From CAVRUD01 sp963849635 (GTDB lineage: Bacteria; Chloroflexota; Chloroflexia; Thermomicrobiales; UBA6265), in contig CAWKIA010000018.1 in assembly GCA_963849635.1 (NCBI GenBank), positions 372,001 to 436,000 on the forward strand: a DNA stretch of 64,000 nucleotides, given 5' to 3'. The position numbers were made by a program, and so were the translations under genes. Below are positions 36,571 through 51,004 of this stretch, one piece after another; the stretch's first letter is position 1, and each line of letters starts with the position of its first letter. The notes beneath the pieces are model-generated. The model was not told the origin of the DNA. It was given only the letters and a program-made list of their open reading frames with translations, and did not search any database.

Positions 36571-38116
36571 ATGCGGGCGCTGCTCAGCGTCTTCGACAAG
36601 ACGGGGCTTGATTCGTTCGGCCACGGCCTCAGCACGCTCGGCTGGGACCTGATCTCGACCGGGAACACTCAACGAGCATTGACCGAGGCAGGTCTGGTTG
36701 CCACGAGCGTCAGCGACGTGACCGGTTCTCCCGAGATGCTCGACGGACGAGTCAAGACGCTTCACCCCGCCATCCATGGCGGGATCCTCGCCCGCAGGGA
36801 CCGCCCCGACCACCTCGAACAGCTCGACACCCATGGCATTGGCCCAATCGATATGGTCGTCGGTAATCTCTATCCGTTTGAGCGGACGGTCCAGACGCCC
36901 GGCATCGCCGACATCGATGCGATCGAGCAGATCGACATCGGGGGACCAGCGATGATCCGGGCCGCCGCGAAAAATTTCGCTGGCGTCATCGTAGTGATCG
37001 ATCCGCGAGACTACGAATCTGTTCTGGCTGAGCTCCGATCAGGTGACGTTTCAGCATCAACGAGACGGAAACTCGCCGCTAAGGCATTCGCCCACGTCTC
37101 GGCGTACGATTCAGTGATCGCGGCATACCTCCAGGGTGAGACGAGCGGCGATGATTGGTCGTTCCCCGAAGAGATGACCTTTGCGGGCAGGCTAGCCCAG
37201 CCCCTCCGCTATGGAGAGAATCCGCATCAACGAGCGGCAGCCTACCGCCGCCTGGTTGCGGGCCAGACGGTTACTGGCATTCTGGATGCGGAGCAGTTGG
37301 GAGGCAAAGAACTCTCGTTCAACAACATTGTCGACGTGGACACCGCCTGGCAGGCCGCCTGGATCTCCGCGCGGCCGTGCGTGGCGGTCGTGAAGCACGC
37401 CATCCCCTGTGGCCTGGCTAGCGGCCGATTCGCTATCAGCGGCATTTGTTGCGGCCGTTGCCGGGGACCCAGTCTCGGCGTTCGGCGGAATCATTGCCAT
37501 GAACGCGACGCTCGATGAAGCAACGGCGACGAAAGTCAGCGCGTCCTTCTTCGAGGTGGTCATCGCACCCGACTTCGAGCCAGCGGCGCTTGCGCTCCTC
37601 GCCACGAAGCCGAATCTCCGCGTCCTTCGCCTTCCCGCTTCAAAAGCGGACCATGCACGAGGCTGGGACATCACGCCAGTTGCGGGCGGGCTCCTGGTAC
37701 AGGACGCCGATACGCAACCTGACGACGAGACAGCGTGGTCCGTCGTCAGCAGCCGCCAGCCGGGTGAAGACGAGGAGCGCGACCTTCGTTTTGCCTGGTC
37801 AGCGGTGCGATTGATCAAGTCGAACGCGATCGTCTTGGTCCACGACGAGGCAATCGCTGGAGTCGGCAGCGGGCAACCCAATAGGCTGGAGAGTGTCGCC
37901 ATCGCCGTTCGCCTTGCGGGCGAACGGGCACCTGGAACTGTGCTTGCCAGCGATGCATTCTTTCCATTTCCAGACGGAATCGAGGCGGCCGCGGCAGCCG
38001 GCATTCGAGCCGTGATTCAGCCAGGCGGCTCAATCCGCGACAAGCAGGTGATAGCGGCCGCGGACGCCGCCGGCATGGCGATGGTGTTTACTGGGACGCG
38101 GCACTTCCGGCACTAG
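36571..38116 (+). CDS. purH: Bifunctional AICAR transformylase / IMP cyclohydrolase, frame-broken
   Basis: PurH does the last two steps of IMP synthesis: formylation of AICAR with 10-formyl-THF and ring closure. The N-terminal cyclohydrolase domain shows SVFDKTGL, STGNTQRAL, GRVKTLHPAIHGGIL and VVGNLYPFERTV. The transformylase domain has LRYGENPHQRAA, GKELSFNNIVD, VVKHAIPCGLA, DPVSAFGGIIAMN, and the C-terminal VIQPGGSIRDKQVI and FTGTRHFRH. The frame changes once between 37411 and 37424 (GLAS to ADSLSAAF), where one surplus base explains it. PurH is essential in most free-living cells, so this supports sequencing error. GGAGGT precedes ATG 36571. Its 3' end overlaps the convergent next gene by 29 bp. 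Confidence 0.88.
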
Positions 38117-39323
38117 CCAGCTGTTCGGTCGTCATCGCTTCGAACCGCTGCAGCCACAGAGATGGGGTCCGGATTTCCTCCATGGTCGGGAGGAACTCTG
38201 GGCCGTCCCAGACGCGCTGGGCAACATCATGTCCGCGTTCCCGTGCGATCGTGTCGATGAAGATCTCGCCCAGGCGGTACTGCTCCATCTTGAGGTTCAG
38301 CCCGGTTAGTCGAGCGAAGAGCTGTTCGGCAGCGGTTCGCTGGCGTTGCCGGACTTCGAAGCGGCGAGCGATCCGCTCGTAGTTTGGGAGCAAGTCGCGG
38401 CCGACAGCATTCATGACATGGTTTGAATAGCCCTCGATGATGCACATCAGGGCTTGCATCTTCTGGAAGAGCGCTCGTTGATCCGGCGTCATGATCGCTT
38501 CGAGCCAGGATCCCTGTTCGTCGCTCCTGCTTCGCGCCCGATCGACAAAAACCTTGATGCCACGGAAGCCCTTGTTCAAGTGCTCCGCATCCGCCTTGAG
38601 AAACTCCATGTATTCGGTGAGCAACGAGTTGAAATGTGCCTTGACCCACGGGTAAGCCTCGAACTCGAACGCATGGGTCGTCTCGTGGAGTGCGAGCCAC
38701 ATCCGGAAATCTTCAGAGGGAAGTCCGAGTGACTGCTCAACCGCGGCGATGTTTGGTTCAACGTAGTACAGCTTTCCAGCGTCCATCGGTTCGCGGCCAA
38801 GCAACGCCATGTCGTACTGACCGAGCACCCGTCGCGCGAGGTAGCCAAGGAGCACGCCCAGCTCCGCACTAACCACCGCTCTATTCGCTCCGCCCCAAAG
38901 AACCGACAACACCGATGTGTTTTCGCCCTTCTGAGCATTCAGTGCCTCGAGCGGCGCAAACAGCCCCTGAAAGGCGGTCAGGTTGGCGTTGATCCAGTCA
39001 ACCCGATCAAACGCAAACGTTCGCTCAACTGAATCTGGAAGATCTGTCCCCGTGTATGCCGCGACCACTGGAACGCATCGTTCCACCAGTGCTCGGTAGT
39101 ACGCGTCGAGGCGAGACCGCTCGACCGTCGTGAGGGCATTTCCTCGATTCATATTGATCGCGATCGTACGCGCACGCTCCCAATCAATAAGACGAGTATC
39201 GCGTTCTCGGGCGGCATACGACCGGGCCTTGGTTCCCGCCCAGGCGCCAACCGCCGCGCCCATCATGATGCCGGCGGCGGCGAGTCGCTTGTCGACGGTC
39301 GGAATCCGACCTTGCTGTGCCAT
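38088..39323 (-). CDS. DUF2342-type zinc metalloprotease-like protein
   Basis: A 411-residue protein of the zincin-like family annotated as DUF2342 or coenzyme F420-biosynthesis-associated. The zinc motif is HETTHAFEF (HExxH form), in a helix rich in aromatic residues. An N-terminal hydrophobic segment (AAAGIMMGAAVGAWAG) may anchor it. ATG 39323 has AGGAGA upstream and is chosen over an extension to 39362. These proteins are widespread in Actinobacteria and Chloroflexota; neither their substrate nor a real link to F420 is established. Confidence 0.82.
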   Translation of the reverse strand: MAQQGRIPTVDKRLAAAGIMMGAAVGAWAGTKARSYAARERDTRLIDWERARTIAINMNRGNALTTVERSRLDAYYRALVERCVPVVAAYTGTDLPDSVERTFAFDRVDWINANLTAFQGLFAPLEALNAQKGENTSVLSVLWGGANRAVVSAELGVLLGYLARRVLGQYDMALLGREPMDAGKLYYVEPNIAAVEQSLGLPSEDFRMWLALHETTHAFEFEAYPWVKAHFNSLLTEYMEFLKADAEHLNKGFRGIKVFVDRARSRSDEQGSWLEAIMTPDQRALFQKMQALMCIIEGYSNHVMNAVGRDLLPNYERIARRFEVRQRQRTAAEQLFARLTGLNLKMEQYRLGEIFIDTIARERGHDVAQRVWDGPEFLPTMEEIRTPSLWLQRFEAMTTEQLASAGSAASQ

Positions 39324-39494
39324 GAAAATGGTCTCCTGATCGTGGGTAGATTCCCTCCCCAACGAGGATGACCAACATCGTGGTGCAAGGTGGGGGAGGA
39401 AGGCTGAGTGGTGACCGCCTGCGAAGTTCGGCGGTCAATCGCTCGACTGTACGTGGCTAACGTAGTTGCGTCAAGGAAGACAGGTAGCAGATGG

Positions 39495-39541
39495 GGAAAA
39501 TCACGAGACGCCAGCCGGATCTCGTCCGGCTGGCGTCTCGT
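39495..39541 (-). terminator. Terminator of the rRNA operon
   Basis: On the minus strand a perfect 17-bp stem (39525-39541 with 39503-39519, 5-nt loop) is followed by GATTTTCCCC. It lies just after the tRNA-fMet gene. Confidence 0.85.
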
Positions 39542-39554
39542 ACCTGAAGTGATG

Positions 39555-39629
39555 TGGTAGCGGGGGGGGGATTCGAACCCCCGACCTTTGGGTTATGAGC
39601 CCAACGAGCTGCCGCTGCTCCACCCCGCG
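39555..39629 (-). tRNA. Initiator tRNA-fMet (anticodon CAT)
   Basis: A full cloverleaf with anticodon loop CTCATAA and encoded CCA. Position 1 (C) and position 72 (T) do not pair, and three G:C pairs (GGG/CCC) close the anticodon stem, both initiator marks. It follows the 5S rRNA in the same direction. Confidence 0.93.
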
Positions 39630-39710
39630 GCGGACGGGCACGGCCGTCCTGGTTCGTTCGTCGTTCTCGCTGCCCTTGGTCCCTCGGGTGTGTGTCTCCC
39701 GGGGGTCGGG

Positions 39711-39834
39711 GGCGCCCGCGGCGGCCTCGCCTCCCGTGGGGTCGCCCCCACAGTACTCTCCGGCGCTGCACTGGGTCACGACCGGGTTCGGGATGGGACC
39801 GGGTGGGGCCAGCGCGCTCTCGGCCACGGGCGCC
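39711..39834 (-). rRNA. rrf: 5S rRNA
   Basis: Ends pair as GGCGCCC-type arms; the interior has the conserved CCCATCCCGAACCCGG and the CAGTACT-like loop E region. Ends are good to a few bases. Confidence 0.88.
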
Positions 39835-40054
39835 CCCGACCCCCCGCACGGGGGACCGGCGGCGCGGCGCGTCTCGCGCGTCACGTCGTCGTTGTTGCTG
39901 CCTGGGAGCGCTCCGGCGGAGGGATGCATCCCCCCCCCGGCCGCGCGCCCGCCCCGGACTCCGCTCCGGCGGCCTGGACAGTGCGGCGGCAGTCAGCCTG
40001 GTGTGTGTGGTCGGTGGGTTGGTGGAGGGATCTGTGGGCATCGAGGCGCGGTCC

Positions 40055-43055
<3,001 letters not shown>

Positions 43056-43335
43056 CTGGCCGAAGCCACGACGGGTCCGCACTTCGTGCCCACGTCTCCA
43101 TGCCACGCAACACACCTACACACACCTGCTGCTGCCGCACGCGCTGCCCCACGCAGCCGCGGTTGCCCGCGACGCGCTGGCCGCCAGAGTCTCCTCCGGC
43201 GCGGTGCGCGCGGCCGGGGGGCGTCTCCCCCCAGGCCGCTCCCGCGGGGGTCGGCCCCCCGCGCGGCTGGTTGTCAAAGTGCGGCTCGATGCTGCGTCGG
43301 GCCAGTCCCCGGTTCCCGGTCATCCCGGAGACCGG

Positions 43336-43408
43336 TGGAGCCACGGGGGCTCGAACCCCGAACCTCCGCCGTGCAAGGGCGGCGCTCTCCCAGTTGAGCT
43401 ACGGCCCC
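43336..43408 (-). tRNA. tRNA-Ala (anticodon TGC)
   Basis: Cloverleaf with acceptor GGGGCCG and anticodon loop CTTGCAC, in the 16S-23S spacer. CCA is not fully encoded. Confidence 0.92.
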
Positions 43409-43459
43409 CTGTCACCGCCAGACGACGCATGCCCCACCCCGGATTCCCCCGGGGCCGGG

Positions 43460-43533
43460 TGGGCGCGCCTGGACTCGAACCAGGGGCCTCGGCCTTATCA
43501 GGGCCGCGCTCTGACCGCCTGAGCTACGCGCCC
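43460..43533 (-). tRNA. tRNA-Ile (anticodon GAT)
   Basis: Cloverleaf with acceptor GGGCGCG and anticodon loop CTGATAA, in the 16S-23S spacer upstream of tRNA-Ala. Confidence 0.92.
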
Positions 43534-43947
43534 GCTCGCTGGCTCACGGCTCGCGCACGCGACGGATCCCTCATCCCCCCGGGTCGCCGAAGCGACCGGT
43601 GGCCGAGGGCCGGCAACCGGGCCGAAGACGGAGCGCGCGGGACCAACTCGGTCCCCGCCGGACGAGGTGTGACGCGGGACCGGCCGCCGCCGTTCCCTTA
43701 TTGTGGGTGGGCGTTGCCGCCCGCCCTGGGGGGGGATTCCCCCCGTGGGGGCGTGTGCCCCCGAACCGGGATGCTTGCCACATCCGCACGGCGGCCCCGC
43801 CGCCCGCTCGACCCCCGCAAACGGGGGGAGCGAACCGGACCCGGTGCCCGCACGGACGCAACTCTCGCACGGGGTTGCCCCCGCGCCGCGCGTCCCGGCT
43901 TGACCTGGGATGTATCGAGCGGGTGACCCCGCTGGACAATCGTCCCT
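43534..43947 (-). other. rRNA spacer between 16S and tRNA-Ile
   Basis: About 415 bp of GC-rich spacer with no gene that I can see; it should contain the RNase III stem arms. Confidence 0.5.
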
Positions 43948-45447
<1,500 letters not shown>

Positions 45448-45794
45448 ATCCCACCGAAATGGGATTGAAGTGCTGCGTACTGCGTCACAACCACGTCAGA
45501 CGAGGTCCCTAAGGACCCGCCCGCTCCGTCTTCGGCCCGGCCTCCGCTCACCCCTGCTGACAGGACAGACCTGAGCCGCCGCGCCAGCTTCTCTAAGGTG
45601 CTCGCATCCGTCCGGCTCTCGCCGGACAAGAGAACCGCCCCCTCTCGGGGGCGGAAACCAACTCGACCCGGATACTTCCGGATCTGGTGAGGGACGTCTT
45701 GATAAGACGACCTACGCCACGTTGGCCTCCTCGTGGATGCCAGCCAGTCGAATGACTGGCCATTTCTGCTGGGCTTTCGCTCAACAGCCTGCGG
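45448..45794 (-). other. rRNA leader region
   Basis: About 350 bp between the promoter and 16S. It contains a perfect hairpin, GCCAGTC/GACTGGC (45743-45760), possibly part of the antitermination or processing signals. No gene is seen. Confidence 0.45.
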
Positions 45795-45823
45795 AGTCTA
45801 ACGCACTCGGTAGACCGTGTCAA
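45795..45823 (-). promoter_or_regulatory. rRNA operon promoter
   Basis: On the minus strand a perfect -35 TTGACA (45818-45823) and a -10 TAGACT (45795-45800) are separated by 17 bp, about 340 bp before 16S. Confidence 0.75.
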
Positions 45824-45864
45824 CCAATTCCGCGAACCAATTTTTCAAGGTGGCGATTCTGCTC

Positions 45865-48123
45865 CTAACCCTGCCCGGTTCCGCGCAACGTCGTGTTTCG
45901 AGAGGGTGCAAATGAGCTCGTCATCACGTAGTGATCGACAACCTCTCCATCCTTAGTGACAACACGGGTAATCTCAGTATCGAATCCCTCCGCCGCCGAT
46001 TCGACCACCATCTCCTGGCCGACCGGTAACTCGGGCGACTCGGTGTAGTACATCTTGTCGTCTTTCGGCACGACATTGGAAATCACTGGCTCGGAGACCG
46101 AGACATCCCAGCCAGGATCCGTGCCAAGGATTTGGGCTGTCACATTCTGGCTGTCGTACATCACCACGACCGCAATCCAGTTTTCAGTGTTATTGCGGAA
46201 CTTCATGTCGAGAGACCAGTCATCTTCGACATTGACCATCGCGTCGAGGCCCTTCATGCCCCGAGGAGGCTGACCGTAACTCGTCAGCCAATAGGGGTGC
46301 TGCCAACGCTCTTCGATCGCCAGACCTGCCCAGAACGCGGCCTGGAAGATCGTGGTCGAAACCTGGCAGATACCACCGCCTACCACCGGCGCTGTCGTCA
46401 CCTTCCCGGTGTCCCCGTCGGCGACGATTCCATAACCGGTGGCAAAACCACTCTCCTCGTCGATATCGCCAATGTGCTCAACGTAGGAGAAGACCTCGCC
46501 CGGAGCTACTAGCCATCCCGTTTCCAGATCGATGGCTCGCTCGACGTTCTGGCGCCGGGGCTCACTCGAATTGCCGTAATACGTGAACGAGTCACTCAGG
46601 AAGTCTGGAACCGATATTGAGTCCAGCTCATCGGCACGAACATCTGGATCGACATTGACGACCGTCAATTCGGCTGAATTGTCGCCATCGTTCAAGGAGT
46701 TGATGACGGTCTCAACCGAGGCGGACATGTCCGTCGCCCGGCCCCGCTTTTCCTTCTCGACGAGCGTCACGGTGCCATCGATCAGGCGGAACGAGGCATT
46801 TCGGACAGGGACATCGATTTCGGCGGCAATCGGAAAGAGCACCTCGGCGAGCGCATCAGGATCGAGCGATACCGCGAACGCCTGCTCTTCATCGTCAGGT
46901 TGCGGCTCGATCACCAGTGCCCGGGCGAGGTCTGCTCGCTCCAGTCGAGCCTCGGTGTCCTTCCAGGTAAGGTTGATTCCTTCGCCGATCAGTGCATCGG
47001 CCGCGGCCACGCCGGCCGTGGCTTCGGCATCAGTAATGGCTGGCTCGTCTCGATCGATCACTACCCGAACTGAGTGCTCGCCCGACGTGAGCGCGGCGAC
47101 CGCGCGGTCGAGCGTCTCGGTCTGATTGACAACCGCCGAAAAGCTTCCCGGCACGATCGACAGCGATCCGTCCTCGCCGATCACGATGCCGGTATCGACC
47201 GCCTCACGGTCGACCTCGCTGGCGGCGTTGGCAATGATCTCGCCTAGTGCTTCCCTATCGACTGAGAGCGTCCCACCCGCGTCGAGTGAGACGATCTCCT
47301 TCAATGTCTCCGGGGACACTGTCCATGATTGCTCCGCCGACGCCAGGACAAGCGGCGCACTGACCGCCTGCTGCGCGGCGGGCATGCCACCAGTCAGACT
47401 CGATGCGGTGATGTCGGCCTGAACAACCGCGGTAGGAAGCTGAATCGTATCGGTCGAGAGCCGGGCCATATGAGCAACTAACGAGTGACGGCCCTCATCG
47501 ACGACTAACGCCAGGCCGTCCGTGTCGGCGACGAGTTCTGGTCCGCCGGTAGCACCCATTTCCACAGTCGCGTTCTGCGGCTCCCGATCAATCTCAGAAG
47601 CGATCGTCTGAAGTTGGCGATCAAGAGCCTGCGAGTCAATCACGACGTGCGGCGAGAGTGACACACCTCGGAGTAAGCCTCGGGCCCAATCGCTCGAGCG
47701 CTCCCAGACTGACCCCTCTCTTCCATAAGACAAAGCTGCATCGACCGATGCGTCCTGATTGAGCGTCGCGCCGGCCTCTGCTGGAGTCATGGTGAACACG
47801 GTACCTTCGGCGACGACGCTCAACGGAACACCGGAATATTCGTCGTACCGGGCCTGGATCGCGGCTGATGCTTCTTCGCGGGACATTCCGCCGACGGCGA
47901 CATCGCCGACCTTTACACCTTCAAAGACACGGCCGCTGTGGGAGTACGCATACAACGACAGCCCGATGATTCCAGCGACGAGCAGGGCCGCGACGACCAG
48001 GGCGGCAATGGTCGCCAATCTGGCGATTCGGCCCAACATTGCCCGGCGTGCAAGCACGTCGTATGGCCCCGGCGGCACTGCAGGTAATCCAAGTGCCGCG
48101 ATCCGCCGGGGTGTCGAAATCAT
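45865..48123 (-). CDS. VanW-family protein with peptidoglycan-binding and G5-like domains
   Basis: A 752-residue membrane-anchored extracytoplasmic protein. Start ATG 48123 has TGGAGGAA. A cytoplasmic Pro/Arg-rich N-terminus leads to a transmembrane helix (residues about 37-60). Several repeated YoaR/PG_binding_4-like domains follow (VKVGDVAVGGMSREEASAAI is the first), then the VanW domain with APGEVFSYVEHIG, GYGIVADGD and VVGGGICQVSTTIFQAAFWA, and a C-terminal G5-like domain (about the last 90 residues). VanW proteins accompany cell-wall remodelling and some vancomycin clusters, but have no proven reaction. The gene stands alone and reads toward the rRNA operon. Confidence 0.88.
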   Translation of the reverse strand: MISTPRRIAALGLPAVPPGPYDVLARRAMLGRIARLATIAALVVAALLVAGIIGLSLYAYSHSGRVFEGVKVGDVAVGGMSREEASAAIQARYDEYSGVPLSVVAEGTVFTMTPAEAGATLNQDASVDAALSYGREGSVWERSSDWARGLLRGVSLSPHVVIDSQALDRQLQTIASEIDREPQNATVEMGATGGPELVADTDGLALVVDEGRHSLVAHMARLSTDTIQLPTAVVQADITASSLTGGMPAAQQAVSAPLVLASAEQSWTVSPETLKEIVSLDAGGTLSVDREALGEIIANAASEVDREAVDTGIVIGEDGSLSIVPGSFSAVVNQTETLDRAVAALTSGEHSVRVVIDRDEPAITDAEATAGVAAADALIGEGINLTWKDTEARLERADLARALVIEPQPDDEEQAFAVSLDPDALAEVLFPIAAEIDVPVRNASFRLIDGTVTLVEKEKRGRATDMSASVETVINSLNDGDNSAELTVVNVDPDVRADELDSISVPDFLSDSFTYYGNSSEPRRQNVERAIDLETGWLVAPGEVFSYVEHIGDIDEESGFATGYGIVADGDTGKVTTAPVVGGGICQVSTTIFQAAFWAGLAIEERWQHPYWLTSYGQPPRGMKGLDAMVNVEDDWSLDMKFRNNTENWIAVVVMYDSQNVTAQILGTDPGWDVSVSEPVISNVVPKDDKMYYTESPELPVGQEMVVESAAEGFDTEITRVVTKDGEVVDHYVMTSSFAPSRNTTLRGTGQG

Positions 48124-48155
48124 GATTCCTCCAGAAGGGACATTCGGATACTTCA

Positions 48156-48185
48156 ACTATACAAGACGGAAAATGGCGAAACCAA
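48156..48185 (-). promoter_or_regulatory. Candidate promoter of the VanW-family gene
   Basis: TATAGT (48156-48161) lies 18 bp after TTGGTT (48180-48185) on the minus strand. The -35 is weak. Confidence 0.35.
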
Positions 48186-48384
48186 CACCCGACCACTAAG
48201 AACGTGTCAAGTTGGAACACTTGAGGAGTCCTGACGTTCCGGTTTGTGTACGTACATCACGCCAATCCGGTTCTTGCCATCACCGCTTGCGTCGCGAGCT
48301 GGATCTCCTGATAGGCTTGCCTGAGTTACCCAGTCGGGCAAACCCGACGACGACTGGACGCCAATTGCCACGAGGAGGAATTCT

Positions 48385-48780
48385 GTGGGAGATCAGGCGC
48401 ATCGACAGGTCATCTCGACACCGGACGCACCGGCCGCGATCGGTCCGTACTCGCAGGCCATCAAGGCCGGCAACCTGCTCTTTACTGCGGGCCAGATTCC
48501 TCTCGATCCGGCGACCATGAAACTCGTCGACGGTGATGTGACGGTTCAGGCCGAACGGGTCATGAAGAACCTGGAGGCGGTCCTCACGGCAGCCGGTTCC
48601 GGGTTCGCTCACGTCGTGAAAACGACCTGCTTCCTCGCCGACCTGAACGACTTTCCCGCCTTCAACGCGGTATACGGGCAGTACTTTGGCGAGGACGCCC
48701 CCGCCCGTTCGACCGTCCAGGTCGCCAAGCTCCCCGTCGGCTCGCTCGTCGAGGTGGAATGCGTCGCGCTCATCCCGTAA
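48385..48780 (+). CDS. ridA: RidA/YjgF/UK114 enamine/imine deaminase
   Basis: A 131-residue cytoplasmic trimer-forming protein that hydrolyses reactive 2-aminoacrylate and related imines made by PLP enzymes. Family marks are AIGPYSQAIKAGNLLFTAGQ, the later FLADLNDFPAFNAVYGQYF, the Arg in PARSTVQVAKLP that binds the substrate carboxylate, and VEVECVALIP at the end. The GTG start at 48385 is fixed by GAGGAGGAA. Length fits the family exactly. Confidence 0.93.
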   Translation: MGDQAHRQVISTPDAPAAIGPYSQAIKAGNLLFTAGQIPLDPATMKLVDGDVTVQAERVMKNLEAVLTAAGSGFAHVVKTTCFLADLNDFPAFNAVYGQYFGEDAPARSTVQVAKLPVGSLVEVECVALIP

Positions 48781-48830
48781 GGGACCTCCTTTAGTTGAAT
48801 GCCAGAATGACTTGTGCGCTCGTTGCGGAA

Positions 48831-48860
48831 TTGATCGCCTGCGACCGCCGCTGATATACT
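48831..48860 (+). promoter_or_regulatory. Promoter of tRNA-Val
   Basis: TTGATC (48831-48836) and TATACT (48855-48860) with an 18-bp spacer; the tRNA starts 13 bp after the -10. Confidence 0.55.
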
Positions 48861-48872
48861 CTCGTGAACCTC

Positions 48873-48949
<77 letters not shown>

Positions 48950-48965
48950 TAATTTCAATCGTGAA

Positions 48966-49004
48966 GAACGGGCTGGCGAATACTGCCAGCCCGTTCCGCG
49001 CTTT
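48966..49004 (+). terminator. Rho-independent terminator after tRNA-Val
   Basis: GAACGGGCTGGC pairs perfectly with GCCAGCCCGTTC across 7 nt, followed by CGCGCTTTATT. Confidence 0.8.
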
Positions 49005-49316
49005 ATTGGGCAGATAGTGGCTGAAATGGTCCCCGTGGTTTCAGAGGATCGACCGCAATCGAGGTCTTACCTGGCCCCAATCGTGAGTGCGTGCACGCAA
49101 GCGAATAGCATGCCTTGACCGGCTTCCGATCCACACGGACAATACGCATGCGTTTCGCGGCTTGGGGCCGCAACTTGTGCTGGCAACGGCGTTCGATGGG
49201 TGGCTTCCCACCGAACGACCCGGAGTAGCTTTCGGTGGAGTCCTGGGCTCCATCAAGGCGGGAACGGCCACCGCCGGCGAAAGGCGGATTGGCAATTGGG
49301 TTCGAGGAGGTAGGGT
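49005..49316. other. Upstream region of the cytochrome bc operon
   Basis: 312 bp without a gene. It holds the promoter described next and leads to the GGAGG site of the first cytochrome gene. Confidence 0.4.
49115..49143 (+). promoter_or_regulatory. Candidate promoter of the cytochrome bc operon
   Basis: TTGACC (49115-49120) and GACAAT (49138-49143) separated by 17 bp; leader of about 170 nt. Confidence 0.45.
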
Positions 49317-50045
49317 ATGCGGCGTGAGCAGACGCTAGCCGATCGCATCACCGGGTCAGCCGTATGGCGCTCGGTCGTGCGGCACGGCTATCCGGATACC
49401 CAGCGCAACCAGGCGCTGATCATCGCCAGCAACGTCTTCCTCCATATTCATCCCGTCAAGATCAAGCGATACGCCACCAAGGTGACCTACACCTTCTGCC
49501 TCGGTGGCCTGTCGTTCTTCATGTTCCTCGTTCTGACGATGACCGGCGTGCTGCTGATGTTCTACTACGTCCCGTCTACCGACCTGGCGTACCAGAACAT
49601 GAAGGACATCGAGTCGAGCGTTACCTTCGGACAGTTGATGCGAAACATGCACCGTTGGTCAGCCCAAGGCATGGTCATCGCCGTCTTCCTTCATATGGGA
49701 CGCGTGTTTTACACCGGGTCGTATAAGCCACCCCGAGAATTCAACTGGGTGATCGGCGTGCTGCTGCTCGTCACAACGTTCTTGCTTTCCTTCACTGGCT
49801 ACCTGCTTCCGTGGGACCAGTTGGCCTTCTGGGCGATCACGGTCGGCACGAATATTGGTGCTGCCTCGCCGTTTGTAGGCGATCGGGTCGAATTCCTGCT
49901 GGTCGGCGACAATGAGATCGGCCAGAACACCCTTGTCCGGTGGTACACCCTCCACGTGATTTTCCTGCCGCTCATTGCCGCGTTCTTGATGGCCGTCCAC
50001 TTCTGGCGCATCCGCAAGGACGGAGGTATCTCCGGCCCTCTGTAG
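49317..50045 (+). CDS. Cytochrome b, N-terminal (b6-type) subunit of a quinol:cytochrome c oxidoreductase
   Basis: A 242-residue four-helix cytochrome b of the split b6 type. It carries both haem b sites: helix B with MHRWSAQGMVIAVFLHM (one His pair member each) and helix D with WYTLHVIFLPLIAAFLMAVH; the helix C region is LSFTGYLLPWDQLAFWA, which helps form the quinol-oxidation pocket. ATG 49317 has GAGGAGG. It heads an operon with the C-terminal cytochrome b half, Rieske and cytochrome c genes, and should sit in the inner membrane oxidising menaquinol. Confidence 0.9.
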   Translation: MRREQTLADRITGSAVWRSVVRHGYPDTQRNQALIIASNVFLHIHPVKIKRYATKVTYTFCLGGLSFFMFLVLTMTGVLLMFYYVPSTDLAYQNMKDIESSVTFGQLMRNMHRWSAQGMVIAVFLHMGRVFYTGSYKPPREFNWVIGVLLLVTTFLLSFTGYLLPWDQLAFWAITVGTNIGAASPFVGDRVEFLLVGDNEIGQNTLVRWYTLHVIFLPLIAAFLMAVHFWRIRKDGGISGPL

Positions 50046-50148
50046 GCTGGTTCGCGTAGCTCAGAATCTCGCGCGGTTTTCATCCACCGGCAGTGTGGAG
50101 CCAGCGACACTCGGCTAGGCCGGGCCAGGCTAGGGTAAGGTAGGACTG

Positions 50149-50940
50149 ATGGCAGAGATTGCGCAGCACCCGGGGCAGAGCGCCGCCCCCATCGATGAGG
50201 CGAAAAGGCAACGGTTGCTGGAGTTGGTTCGGGGACGGGCGCTGGCGCGGCCGACCGACCTCTCCGAAGACGAGGTCATGGTCTGGCCATCCCTGGTAGT
50301 TGTTGAAGCTGTCTCTGCGACGATCTTCCTGCTCCTCCTGATGGGTCTGTCGGTTCTGTTCAACGCACCGCTCACGGCCCGAGCGAACCCCAACCAGACT
50401 CCGAACCCGTCCAAGGCGCCCTGGTACTTCCTTAACCTCCAGGAACTGCTTCTTCACATGGACGCGGGTTTGGCCGGAGTGATCATTCCCACCGTAGCCC
50501 TGGGCGGAATCGCGGCGATTCCCTACTTTGACCGGAGCCCGCTCGGCGTCGGCATCCTCGGGACTTCGACCAAAGGCCGCAAGATCATCGCCTTCTCGAC
50601 GGTGTACACCACGGTTGTGTTGATCGGGATGGTCCTGGCAGATTCCTTCATCGACGACGAGGGAACAGTCTTCGGTATCGGGTCGTGGATGGTGCGGGAG
50701 TTCGACGCTCCGGAGTTCATCACGGCCCAGGTCCTTCCGTCGATCATTATTCTTGGAGCAATCGCCGTCCTGGTGGGGATGACCCAACAGATCTTCCGTC
50801 CAACCCGGCGCGAAATGATCATCGCCCTCTTCACCGGGTTTGTCGTCACCTACGTCATCCTTACCATAGTCGGCACATCGTTCCGCGGTGAAGGTCAGGA
50901 ACTGACCTGGGTCTGGGATCTGCCGCTGGAACATCACTAG
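50149..50940 (+). CDS. Cytochrome b, C-terminal (subunit IV-like) half
   Basis: A 263-residue membrane protein with the C-terminal helices of cytochrome b. The quinol-pocket motif is read as NPSKAPWYFLNLQELLLHM, the subunit IV equivalent of the PEWY loop (here APWY). Hydrophobic helices follow (AGVIIPTVALGGIAAIPYF, TVYTTVVLIGMVLADSF, IIILGAIAVLVGM). The N-terminal 45 residues are soluble and charged. ATG 50149 follows the first half by 103 bp. A split cytochrome b is usual in b6f complexes and some Gram-positive and Chloroflexota bc complexes. Confidence 0.87.
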   Translation: MAEIAQHPGQSAAPIDEAKRQRLLELVRGRALARPTDLSEDEVMVWPSLVVVEAVSATIFLLLLMGLSVLFNAPLTARANPNQTPNPSKAPWYFLNLQELLLHMDAGLAGVIIPTVALGGIAAIPYFDRSPLGVGILGTSTKGRKIIAFSTVYTTVVLIGMVLADSFIDDEGTVFGIGSWMVREFDAPEFITAQVLPSIIILGAIAVLVGMTQQIFRPTRREMIIALFTGFVVTYVILTIVGTSFRGEGQELTWVWDLPLEHH

Positions 50941-51004
50941 CGGATCGAGTTCGCTGGCCAGCGGACCAATGACGACTAGCAGGGGCTAGCGAAGGACACA
51001 GGCG

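Noticed and set aside
37405..37425. Programmed frameshifting in purH
   Set aside because: No slippery heptamer or stimulating hairpin is seen, and the family never uses recoding; a base error is simpler.
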